64,000 bases of DNA from Rosa chinensis (Eukaryota; Streptophyta; Magnoliopsida; Rosales; Rosaceae): NCBI RefSeq assembly GCF_002994745.2, contig NW_020126816.1, positions 248,001 through 312,000 of the forward strand. The letters run 5' to 3'. How positions within the stretch are numbered: the first letter of the stretch is position 1; each line of letters starts with the position of its first letter. The notes below the pieces were generated by a model that saw only the letters and a list, made by a program, of their open reading frames with translations, was not told the origin of the DNA and searched no databases. The position numbers and the translations under genes are program-made. This document shows, in pieces, positions 11,599-21,775 of this stretch.

Positions 11599-11612
11599 AA
11601 GTGTGGGGTAGT
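11599..11612 (+). promoter_or_regulatory. Polypurine tract of element B
   Basis: AAGTGTGGGGTAGT abuts the 3' LTR start. It is less purine-pure than the AAGTGTGGGGGAATT of A, C, J and K. Confidence 0.8.
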
Positions 11613-13388
11613 TGATAGGAGCAAAAAAGTGTGACGATATTATTAATTATGTGCCTCATTTTAGCCTTATTTCTCCCTTAGTTTAGTGTTTTGAGTCATT
11701 AAGTCATTTTGAAAGTCTTGTTGAGTGTTTGGAGTGAAATAGGCGGAAAAAGTAAAATTCATGAAAAATCCTAGCTGGATCAGGATTCCTAACTGTCAAC
11801 TATTTTTGCGGTCTTTACATTTTAATTTCCCTTTATTTTCTCTAGAAAATTCTGATATTCTCCTGCTTGTTGTAGGAAACGTTGCCTGGTTGAACTCTTG
11901 GAAACAGCAATGATGGAGTCATAAAATAAAGCATTAAGTTATTTGACCAAGCAATGAAGAAGGGAAATAAAGGAGAAAAGATGTTTTCAGTTGAGGAATA
12001 AAAGAAAAAGATGTTTCCGCTGGAAAATAAATAAGAGAAAGACGTTTTTAGTTGGGGAATAAAGGAGAAAAGACGTTTTCAGTTGAGGAATAAAAGAAAA
12101 AGATGTTTCAGCTGGAAAAATAAATAAGAGAAAGATGTTTCAGCTTGGAAATTAAAGGAATTGCCCCATTATGAGAGGAGTTAAGGCCATAAAGAAGACG
12201 TTTCAGTTGGGAAAGCCAACCAATGCTCCCCTATAAATAGGCAACGTCCAGAACTGAATTTGCATCACTTCCCAGCCAAGATCACTTCTTGACCAAGATA
12301 ATTCATTGCCTATCACTTCCTGGCCAAAAACCATTCCAAGACTGCCCAATTCACTCCTCAAACCTCCATATCTTACAAGACCGTGACACCATCCATCCAT
12401 CAATCTACAAAGCTCTAAGGCGCTGAGTCAAGGACGCTCCACCACCATAGCAGAGACGAGTTCATCACCTTGTTGCTAAGCCGCTGAGGAAAGCTTCAAA
12501 GTGTAACTATGACTCTACTTATATTTTTTGTTTCGGTTTTGTGTGTTTCAATTTGCAAGTTGTGTAATTGGAGACATGAGATTTTCAGAATATTTTTATT
12601 AATATTTTTGAGATTTTCAGTTTATTATTGAGTTAAATTCGAGAATTCTTTTATGATGCATGTTATAATCTTGTGCCCTTTTTCGTGTTTAGGTCATTTT
12701 CAGAGTTAGGTTCATAAGTTTGCATGCTAGAATAACGGTGAGAGTTCTTGTGTGTTTGCTTTATTTGCCAAGAGCAATTGTTATTTGTTAAGACGCTGAG
12801 TTAAACAAGTAGTAATTGGTTCTAACGAGTGGTAAAAATCATGCTTTAATGATTAAATGATTCTGGAAATTACGTGTTAAATTCTATGTGTAATGGTTAA
12901 TTTGCACGTGTGAGTAGATTCGAGGGTTAGATAATACTACTAGTTAAGAGAATTACGCTGAGTGTTTTCGAAAATTAGTAGTATTAGGCTTGGTAAGGAC
13001 TTTTCCAATCCAAGCCTACATTAGAATGAATCAGATAAGTGGATTGATCCGCTGAGGCTTTTCATTTAGGCTCTTATCTAGGCATTTAAGATGGGCACAT
13101 TTTTGTAGCATGTTGAAATGAATTTTCTGTTTTTACACTTAGTAATTTCCGAGTGGTATTGGTCTAGGTTAGGGAAGTCGATCATTGTATATAGTTTTAT
13201 TTGTTTTGTTTTTATTTTAAGTAGATTAGAAACCAACTTTCAAAACCCCCCATTTTATTCTTTTATTTGTTAATTGACCTTTTTGTGTAGGTGTACCCTA
13301 CAATCCCCGGACTGAACGATCCCTGCTTATCCTATACTGACAACTACATTTTGCAGGGTTAAATTGTGAGGCTATTTCAGCCGCATCA
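11613..13388 (+). repeat. Element B 3' LTR
   Basis: Same length (1776 bp) and the same sequence as 6865-8640 wherever compared, ending GCCGCATCA. It is followed by the second copy of the target duplication TTCCC and the resumed gag of element A. Confidence 0.93.
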
Positions 13389-14244
13389 TTCCCTACATTG
13401 TGTTGAGGAGGCATGTAAGGTCTTTGATAGGGAGGTCCTTGAGGACGTTGGAAACTGCCACCAAGAGGGTTCTGAACATTTTCATTGTTGGTCCACTTGA
13501 AGTTGGGGTGGTCCCTCCATCCAGGGTTATAGGTATTCGAATATGGATCATACCTTGGATGTGGGGGACCTCCTTGGTTCCCTTGATAGCCTCCTATAGC
13601 ATTCACAGATTCCCAACCACCATTCTCACTCTGTTGAGGACATTGATCCGTAGGATGTCCTTGAGTAAAGCATACCCCACAAGCAGAGGGTCCTCCATGG
13701 CCTTGAGTAGTCGCCACCTTGTTCACAAGAAGGGTGAGTTTGCTCAATTGATCCGCAATGGCAGGACTAGTGCTCACCTCATTTACCCTACGAGTGGGTT
13801 GTCTCACACCCTCATACTGTTGGGAGTTTAGGGCACAATTAGCTATAAGTTCCCTCCCAACCGCAGGTGACTTATCCACAAAAGCTCCACCAGCTGCAGC
13901 ATCCAACATTTGCCTTTCCAAGGGTAAGAGTCCTTCGTAAAAGCATGTAAGTAGGGTCTCATCCTTCATTTGATGTTGAGGACATTGTGCAAGTAGGGAG
14001 TTGAACCTCTCGTAGTAGGCAGCATAGGACTCATCATGGGCTTGCTCTATCCCACTGAGCTTCTTCCTAAGTGTGATGACCTTTGAAGCTGGGAAGTATT
14101 TCTCCAAGAAGGCCTTTCTCATTGTTTCCCATGATGTGATACGTCCTGCAGGAAGTTCATATAGCCAATCCTTGGCTCTATCAGCTAGAGAGAATGGAAA
14201 TGCTCTCATCTTAAGAAGGTTTTCATCCGCCCCTTGTGGTTGCA
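13389..14244 (-). pseudogene. gag: gag of element A, central segment
   Basis: About 284 codons of Gag: the retrotransposon gag core ([26 protein letters not shown]-type and [18 protein letters not shown] motifs) and the zinc knuckle CGVCFTQGHPTDQCP (CX2CX4HX4C). It then has the Gly/Pro/Tyr-rich tail with [21 protein letters not shown]. It is bounded by B on the left and C on the right. With one target-duplication copy removed at each junction, the three A segments sum to 1566 nt, an unbroken 521-codon frame, so this gag was open when B and C inserted. Confidence 0.9.
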
Positions 14245-14627
14245 TGATAGGAGCATTTTAATGCGACGTTTTACTTGCTTTTCCCTGCATTTTCTGCGTT
14301 ATTTCCTTAATAAAACCCTGTTTAGGAAAGTTTCCATTCTTTGATTGGGAAAGTTCCTATTTGTAGAAAGTTTCTATTTTTGTAGTTTTTATTTATCATT
14401 TTTAGTAAGTTTCCATTTTTAGTAGTTTCTATTTTTCATTTTTAGAAAGTTTCCCACTTTTCATTTTAGGAAAGTTTCTATTTTTCTTACTAGTTTCTAT
14501 TTTCAGGTCCTTGTCACAAATGAGCTGAAACGAGCTCACAAATGGAGAGAGAAGCTAGCCAACGTTGGAGGGAGACAAGATGAAGTACAAAGGGAAGCAC
14601 AAATGAGCAGAAATGAAGAAATGAAGC

Positions 14628-14648
14628 TTTCCTGGTCCAACCAGGAAA
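14628..14648 (+). repeat. Interrupted palindrome in U3
   Basis: Arms TTTCCTGGT and ACCAGGAAA pair perfectly over 9 bp around a 3-nt loop. A 21-bp counterpart occurs in S1 (4685-4705), A (2041-2061, 28181-28201), H (59248-59268), J (30713-30733), K (34707-34727) and B (7019-7039), with some paired changes. Confidence 0.7.
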
Positions 14649-15314
14649 CCCTGTCCAGAAAAGGAAAGCTTGCCAAAACAAGACTCTTGAGCCAACCATG
14701 AATGGAGATCGAATTAATGAAGTGACATGGCAGGAGAGAAGCTTCTTGAAGACTCTAGATGATGACATGGCACAAAGGTGGCGCATGGAGGCCCAAGAAC
14801 TCTCAAGACTTGTTGGATTTTCGGCAAATGGATCAAAAGCCCACAAAGCCCATGCAATTAGGGTTTGTGACGCAATGAAGAAACCCTAGAGATGTTTGCC
14901 GTCCAAAATGAAGAGAGAAACAAGGAAAATGACGTGGAAAATCAGAAATTAAAAGGAGATTTTCTAGGGAGATTTTCTAGGGCTATTTTTATGGAAATTC
15001 ATCAAGAGATAAACCCTAGAATATCTTTTGCCGTCCAAGGAAAGAGAAAAAGGTGGAGACCAAGAAAAGCTCAAAAGAAGTCTAGATACATTCCTTAATT
15101 CCCTAAAGGAAGTTTGGCCGAATTGAACTACAAAAATCAGAATTATATCAAGGGAATTTCGGCAAGATTATTTAGGGAATTAAATGGAATTTTGTGATTG
15201 GTTGAACCACCTCATAGGGCTTATTTGGCAAGATATTATTGGAGGAAATTATGTGGAATTTTCAGATTAATTCCATAAGGTTTACACGGCTTGGAGAGCA
15301 AGTTGGCCGTCCCC

Positions 15315-15321
15315 TATATAA
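15315..15321 (+). promoter_or_regulatory. TATA box of C 5' LTR
   Basis: TATATAA follows GGCCGTCCCC, with an ATTGG (CCAAT) box near 15198. The 3' LTR copy is at 22846-22852. The transcript would start shortly downstream and carry the leader and gag. Confidence 0.7.
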
Positions 15322-16453
15322 CCTCCCCTCTTCTCAACGTTTTGGAGTTCCAAGTTCCATTCTTTACGTTTACACCTTGAGAAAATAATTCAGAAAACTC
15401 TTTAGACTAGCCGTGCTCCTCTCCATCCTCTAGGGCAACCACGAAGTGCAAGCAAGGCCAAGGAAGAAGAAGACAAGCCGTGCACACCATCCACCCTCCA
15501 CCTTGAAGATTGCTTTCGAAATTCAAGAGACCACATCATCACTTCATTCATCTCATCTTCATCACGGTGTAATCCGATTCTCCTTGTACCTTTGCTTTGT
15601 ATTTTCGTTGGTTTTGCCTTAGTTGACACATATGTATGAACAAGTATTGTTTTCTGAAATTTTATGATGAATTGTTAATTTTCAGATTCATATATTGCGA
15701 TTTATGGTTGCTTTTGTGTGAGTGTTTGATTAAATTTGCATGATAGATAACTTTTGTATTTTAATCTTATGTGGTTGCAAACACTTAGGGTTTTGATATA
15801 ATTGGTGCTACGAATTTAAGAACATGAATCAACTTTTTGGTTTTGTGTTCTTGGATCGATAAGTAGTAAAGGTTTTGTACAAAAACCGAATTTAATCAAA
15901 GAAGATTGCAATTAGGTGGACTTTTTCATACTAAGTTGCACATTTGAGTTGATAGCCTTTCTAGGTGCTTAATGCGTTAAACATGACATGATTGACTAGC
16001 TTTCTAGGGTTTGATTGCATGTTTGATAGGATTAATCTAGGTGCTTTCGCTTAGGTTAATTAGCATTGAAAGTAAAATATGGGAAATTGTTTGCTTTTGA
16101 ACGTTTCACATGATCAACTCCTCTTGCATGACTATGATGAACAATGATGAACTTGAATCAATTTTAATCATGAGTTTCGACTTTGATCTTTGTTCTTACA
16201 TTCCATTTATATTTTTATGTTTTTGCGTTTTTAATTATTTAGTTAGCTTTTATTTTCGAAAATAGAAAACCAAAATCAAAAATCCCCCCTTTTTCGTAAA
16301 TATGTATATATTTTGTTTTATTTTTGTAAATATTATACTTTGTTTTAATTTTAATTGTTTAATTGTTTGATAATGACAGGTGTACCCTCAATCCCCGGAA
16401 TAGAACGATCCCTATTTACTTTATACTACTAATGACATTTCAGGGTTAAATTG

Positions 16454-16472
16454 GTCGCTCGATAAAAGCGAC
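16454..16472 (+). other. Terminal U5 hairpin
   Basis: Inverted arms GTCGCT and AGCGAC (6 bp) flank a 7-nt loop and end 4 nt before the LTR terminus, just upstream of the PBS. Equivalent positions in the other LTRs carry different but still pairing arms; see the findings. Confidence 0.65.
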
Positions 16473-16481
16473 ATCAATTTT

Positions 16482-16499
16482 TGGCGCCGTTGCCGGGGA
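16482..16499 (+). promoter_or_regulatory. Primer-binding site of element C (tRNA-Asp)
   Basis: The 18-nt tRNA-Asp complement TGGCGCCGTTGCCGGGGA, preceded by the 5-nt spacer ATTTT after the LTR end. Confidence 0.95.
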
Positions 16500-18222
16500 T
16501 TGAAAAATCATTTGTCATATTGTGAATAATATGTGTTTTGTTTATATTGTGACCGAAAAAAAAAAAAAAAAAAAAAAAATTACTTGTTAATTATTTTGTT
16601 GATAATTGTCGAAAATTAGTAGATTAATTACTTAGGTTGATTATTTATATTGTTGAATACGAATTTTAATTGTGAGTTGTAAATTAAAGAAGGAATAGGT
16701 GAAGTCGTGTTTATTAATATTGGCCTAAACCCCTTATTGGTACCTAGTCCAGGTCCCTTAAGGTTGAGGGCGGCCTTTATTAACATTCATTGAACTGTCT
16801 TCACACTTAGGACCTTTTATATCCAAGTAAGTATAGCCTATGTGGGATGGTGTCTAGGAAGGGGACAACGCTCATGACTGGTTCTTGAATCCAGAAGTGC
16901 GTGCAAATGAGCCTAAACTACAATGTGGGAGTAGCTCATGCCAAAATGGATTCTACCTCTCGTGGTCGCCCTCCCCTACCTGGCCATTTCAGTAAGGTTG
17001 CCCAAAGGATGTAGGAGAGACTTAGTGTCTTGACGATTATACTTGGGCCGCACGTCCACTTGATTTACCGCTTGGAATTTAATTCGAAATCAATGGTATT
17101 TATAACAAAAGAAAATGTTGTGATGCACCTAAGGTATATTGGATTAAACATAGTCTTGAAAAGGGTAGCTGTTTCAGCCCCATTGCACATCGAGACTCCC
17201 TGTTCCCGTACCTAAGTGTTGAAAATAATTGTAAAGAAAAGGAAAGAATAGAAGTAATTTTACTTAATTTCGTAAAAAAAAAAAAAAAGAAAAAAAAGAA
17301 AAAAAAAAAAAAAAAAAAAGAAGATAATTAGATGTGAATAGTGACGTTTTGTTGGTTTGTGTGAAAGTTTTGTGTAAATGGTGTCTAATCTTGTTAAACA
17401 AAGGAAATGTAAAGAATTAATTATAAATATTGTTAAATTCTTGATTTATTATAAGTGTGTAAATTCGTAAGAGTAGATAAGGGCCCTTTTGTTAATATTG
17501 GCCTTAACCCTTCATTAGTGCCTTTCTGAGGTCTTATGAGGTTGAGGGCGGCTTTTATTAACATTTGGAGAACTGTCTAACACATGAGTTCTTTTCAAGC
17601 TGAGTAAGGGGCATATAGGTGGTGTCTTAGGTTGAGACCCTGGGTGATGGGTTCAATTGGATCTCAGAGATACTATAGACCGTGCGTAAACCACAATGTG
17701 GGAGTAGCCAATAGGGGCCTAAACCTCAATGAGGGAGTAGCCTCCGTAGTGTCACCAAAATGAGTCCTCCCTCTCACTTACCTCTTAATCTGGCAATCTA
17801 GCCTTCTGAAACAAAGGAAAGCGACTTATGTCTAGGCGACTATCCCTAGATCGTATCTCACCAATAGTAGTGGTTTCTATTGGGCTCGACTTACAACTTG
17901 TAATCAATTGAGATATTAACTTTATTTTGTAAAGATAATAAGATACTTGAACATAACCTCCACTTGTAAATTGTGTTGTTTTGCACATTTTATATTTGTA
18001 TAAACTTCTTACGTGGTTTATTTGTGAAAAGATTGTGGATAGTTTGTAATTTATACTTCTCTTTATACTTGTATAAATCATAAATAGTAAAGTCGTGAAT
18101 AGTAACTTGTGAATAGTGACTCGTGAATAGTAAAGTTGATGTATCAATCACTAATTTGTAATTAGCTCACTTTATACTTTGCTAACTTCTTTGAATTTTG
18201 ATGATGTTCAGGATTCCTATGA
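16500..18222 (+). other. Element C leader (5' untranslated region)
   Basis: About 1.7 kb without a convincing gene. It holds two related but divergent modules: M1 (about 16710-17219) and M2 (about 17460-17910). Both have GTTGAGGGCGGC...TTTATTA, a GGGAGTAGC block and a final TTGGGCCGCACG- or TTGGGCTCGAC-type block. An A24 run (16556-16579) and a second A-rich run (17274-17323) occupy the same places as in A and H. A TTCAG (18207-18211) just before gag looks like a 3' splice site, but no matching donor was identified. Confidence 0.7.
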
Positions 18223-18239
18223 ATGACCGAGCCTTTTAG
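18219..18239 (+). other. Six-codon upstream ORF overlapping the gag start
   Basis: ATGAATGACC places one ATG 4 nt upstream of the gag ATG in another frame. It encodes MNDRAF and ends in TAG inside gag. The same arrangement and length occur in A (24491-24471), J (48224-48244), H (62866-62886) and, with a different peptide, K (43025-43005). Confidence 0.6.
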
Positions 18240-19787
18240 ACCCTCTACACTAAAGGAAATTGAAGCAAGGCTCGCTCGTTTGAAGGGTCCTTCACTCCTT
18301 GAGTTCACAAGCCCTTCTCCTTCAACATACAAAGAGTACACATTTAACGAGCAAGGGAAGCGGACTTACTTTTCTGAGGAGTCTACATCACCTACACCAA
18401 GTCCATCTCCTCCTTCACGTTCACCTTCACCTGTGATTTCGTCCAACTCTACACCACCACCTTCACCACCACCTGAAGAAGTCGAAGAAGAGAGAATGGC
18501 ATCTATTAGGGAACTCTCCACCGCAACTGTTGAAGGAGGACCCCCTACAGGCATAGTATACCCTCCCCTGCAGCTGGAAGACAAGCAGAGTTTGAGCTAA
18601 AGAGTGGTTTGTTGCACAAGCTCCCTATCTTCCATGGACTTAATATGGAGGACGCTAACAAGCATGTTCGAGAATTCCAATCTGTTTGTGCAAACATGCA
18701 ACCACAAGGGGCGGATGAAAACCTTCTTAAGATGAGAGCATTTCCATTCTCTCTAGCTGATAGAGCCAAGGATTGGCTATATGAGCTTCCTGCAGGTCGT
18801 ATCACATCATGGGAAACAATGAGAAAGGCCTTCTTGGAAAAATACTTCCCAGCTTCTAAGGTCATCACACTTAGAAAGAAGCTCAGTGGAATAGAGCAAG
18901 CCCATGATGAGTCCTATGCTGCTTACTATGAGAGGTTCAATTCCTTACTTGCACAATGTCCTCAACATCAGATGAAGGATGAGACCCTACTCACATGTTT
19001 CTATGAAGGACTCTTACCCTTGGAAAGGCAAATGTTGGATGCTGCAGCTGGTGGAGCTTTTGTGGATAAGTCACCTGCGGTTGGGAGGGAACTTATAGCT
19101 AATCGTGCCCTAAACTCCCAACAGTATGAGGGTGTGAGACAACCCACTCGTAGGGTAAATGAGGTGAGCACTAGTCCTGCCATTGCGGATCAATTGAGCA
19201 AACTCACCCTTCTTGTGAACAAGGTGGCGACTACTCAAGGCCATGGAGGACCCTCTGCTTGTGGGGTATGCTTTACTCAAGGACATCCTACGGATCAATG
19301 TCCTCAACTGAGTGAGAATGGTGGTTGGGAGTCTGTGAATGCTATAGGAGGCTATCAAGGGAACCAAGGGGGTCCCCCACGTCCAAGGTATGATCCATAT
19401 TCGAATACCTATAACCCTGGATGGAGGGACCACCCCAACTTCAAGTGGACCAACAATGAAAATGTTCAGAACCCTCTTGGTGGCAGTTTCCAACGTCCTC
19501 AAGGACCTCCCTATCAAAGACCTTACATGCCTCCTCAACACAATGTAGGGAATCCCAATTCTCACTATGATAAGACGATAGAGGCATTGACTAATTCTAC
19601 TCAGGCATTGACTAGTGCCACACAGACTTTGCTTCAAGGACAACAGACCAATGCCAAGGACATTGCAGAGCTCAAGAAGCAAATGGGACAAGTGGTGGAC
19701 TTCATGACCAAGTTTCATGAGAGTGGTAAGCTTCCGAGCAACACAATTCCAAACCCAAAGGGAGGCTTTGAAGGTTCCACCAACTGA
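18223..19787 (+). pseudogene. gag: gag of element C, frameshifted
   Basis: Gag (capsid/nucleocapsid precursor) of the gag-only family. The start MTEPFRPSTLKEIEARLARLK matches A and H. A single base is missing after 18564 (TACCCTCCCC against TACCCTGCCCC in H), so the first frame stops at 18600 and the rest of Gag is read in another frame to 19787. The total of 1565 nt is exactly one less than the 1566 nt of A. The second part keeps the gag core, the zinc knuckle CGVCFTQGHPTDQCP and the C-terminal [12 protein letters not shown] segment. The stop TGA (19785-19787) follows from an out-of-frame fusion to the end of pol. Translation of the downstream part alone from 18609 would miss the N-terminal ~125 residues. 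Confidence 0.9.
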
Positions 19788-21760
19788 GGAGAAGAGGAAA
19801 CCACGTCTAGGCTGAGAAGACGTTAAAACCAAGCGCTACTTGGGAGGCAACCCATGCAAATCAGATTTGCTTTCTTTATCCTTATCTTTTATTTTTCGTT
19901 TTTGCTTTTTGAATTTAGTATTATTTTCGTAAATTTCATCCCTATATGCTTAAGTGTTTCATTGCATGCTTTTAATTGATTACATTGAGGACAATGCAAT
20001 ATTTAAGTGTGGGGGAAGGGATTTACACTTTTATCTTGAGTCATATTTTGAGTCACATATATTGAAAAATACAAAAAAAAAGTGAAAAATGTCAAAAATT
20101 TAAAAAAAATTTTCGTTGCTTTTGTTTTTGTTTTGAGTCTTAGGATGCCCTTTCAACTGTCTAGGATGATTCTATATCTCTGAAATCATGATTAAAAGAG
20201 GATCACAAAATTGAGATGATTTTAAAATGGTATTCTTTGGTTAATTGAGATATATGAGATATATATGCATGTGTAGTGGATATGGATTTCGAAACTTTGG
20301 TACAGAAAATATGAGCATGTTAAGATGAGTTTTGATTCATAAAAACCCATGTGAGATAATTGAGCCCATGTCCCTTTTTCTTGGAGTAAAATGAAAAATA
20401 TATTCTTATTTTCTTGGCGATGTTTTGATGATCTCATTATTCTTTCATTTGATTGACTGCTTGCCATAGATTAAGTTTGATGGACTAGAGAATGCTAGAA
20501 TTCACTCTTGTGCTTGTTGAGACGTTATATCAATACATGGCCCTGATTCTGGAAGGGATAGAGGCATCCTAGGAATTACCACCATTGCCATATAAACTTG
20601 TGTCCCCATTTGTGCCCGTCGTGGGACTCCCCTAGATTAGCCCCTTTGAGCCTACATTAAGCCTTTTCGTTCATCACCCTAAAATCCTTAACCATGAAGC
20701 TTAGTATAGTAACAACCCTACCCTTTGTTCTAAGAACTTAGCGGAGCTATCTTTTGAGACATACTACATGGGTTTGATGCTAAGGAGGAAAATTGAGAAG
20801 AGGTTAAAGTTCAAGTGTGGGGGTAGACTTGTCCATAAAGAAAAAAAAAAAATATGTGAAAGCCGTGAAAAATGAAAAGAAGAGAAAAAATGTACGGCTA
20901 GAAAAGAAAAGAAAGAAATATTTATGGATTTTAGTCCCCCATACTTAGTGATTTTGGAGTTTACTTTGAAATGAAGGCCTATTAAAGAAAAATTTGACCT
21001 TTGTCCATTCACTGTAGTTCAGGGGAAGTTTACAATGAAGATTGGGCCCAACATGAAGACACTAGGCCCCTTTTATGTTACCTCTAGGGGAAGTGACGTT
21101 TTTGCAATGCATTGGTGGATTTCTTGTGGTCTCTACATTTACATGTGCTCTGCTAGGTTTTTAGGACACTTTGATAAATCCTTACCCTTCATTTCTTAAA
21201 ACCTTGAGCCTTAACCCATTACAACCCTTGAAAAGACCTTCTTGATCCTTAAGATGGGACAGCCCTTGATGTGGAGATGAGTTACAAGAGTTGAACCTAT
21301 GGCTTGGGTCCATCTGTGCAAGTAGTTGGTATCCTTCATGAGATCTTTAAAGAAAATTATACATGTGCTTTCGTTTCTTACATTATGTGATATACTTGCT
21401 ATCTTTCACATATACTTGAGTGTATAAGCTTTTAAGCATTGCCTTGAATTCTGAGAGAAGAAAGAGTGGATATGCCTTGTGAGGATTGAATCATACTTGT
21501 CTGAAACATGCTTAACAGAACCCATCACCATTGTTACAACCAAGTCCTATTTGTGTATGTGAAGATTATGTGTTTTAATTAACTCTCGAATGCCTAAACA
21601 TTTATTCTTGGTGAAGTGCTAATCTTGGTGTTGTGAAAGTAAGAGATTGCTGAGACAAAAAGTTGAAGGGCTATAGAGTCTGTTTCGTGTCAAGTCTTTA
21701 ATTTTCGTTGAGTCTTAGTGTGTGTCTTAGTGTGATTTTGCTAAGGGACTAGCAAAAGCT
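19788..21760 (+). other. Element C 3' noncoding region
   Basis: Conserved in order with A, B, J and K: GCGCTACTTGGGAGGCAACC (from about 19837), a first polypurine tract AAGTGTGGGGGAAGGGA (20004-20020), GTGCCCGTCGTGGGACTCC (about 20612-20630), a second tract AAGTGTGGGGG (20813-20823), then GACTAGCAAAAGCT before the true PPT. No envelope-like or other reading frame is credible. Confidence 0.75.
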
Positions 21761-21775
21761 AAGTGTGGGGGAATT
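21761..21775 (+). promoter_or_regulatory. Polypurine tract of element C
   Basis: AAGTGTGGGGGAATT immediately precedes the 3' LTR. It is the third and LTR-proximal of three such tracts. Confidence 0.88.

Larger units (their letters stand above)
6865..13388 (+). mobile_element. Element B: complete non-autonomous (coding-less) LTR retrotransposon
   Basis: Two LTRs of equal length (1776 bp; 6865-8640 and 11613-13388) enclose 2972 bp, with a PBS at 8646 and a PPT at 11599. It is flanked by the target duplication TTCCC (6860-6864, 13389-13393) and inserted in the gag of element A. It has no gag and no pol apart from an 18-codon pol tail (9682-9738). The internal region keeps a leader module, the post-pol block GGGAGGCAACC and three polypurine tracts in the order seen in J and K. 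It is therefore an internally deleted (LARD-like) relative of the Athila-type family that would need proteins in trans. The two LTR copies looked the same wherever I compared them, suggesting recent insertion. Confidence 0.93.
14245..16476 (+). repeat. Element C 5' LTR
   Basis: TGATAGGAGC...GACATCA, 2232 bp. U3 has about eight degenerate GAAAGTTTC units (14325-14510) and an interrupted palindrome at 14628-14648. A terminal inverted pair GTCGCT/AGCGAC lies at 16454-16472. Reading frames at 14514-14846 and 15402-15629 are antisense and unproven. Confidence 0.94.

Noticed and set aside
13400..13831. 143-codon plus-strand frame
   Set aside because: Antisense shadow of the gag of element A; likewise 19110-19832, 6580-6867, 24012-24344 and 63013-63516.
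16482..16499. tRNA-Asp gene
   Set aside because: Only the 18-nt complement of the tRNA 3' end is present, without cloverleaf or internal promoter boxes; it is a primer-binding site in each element.
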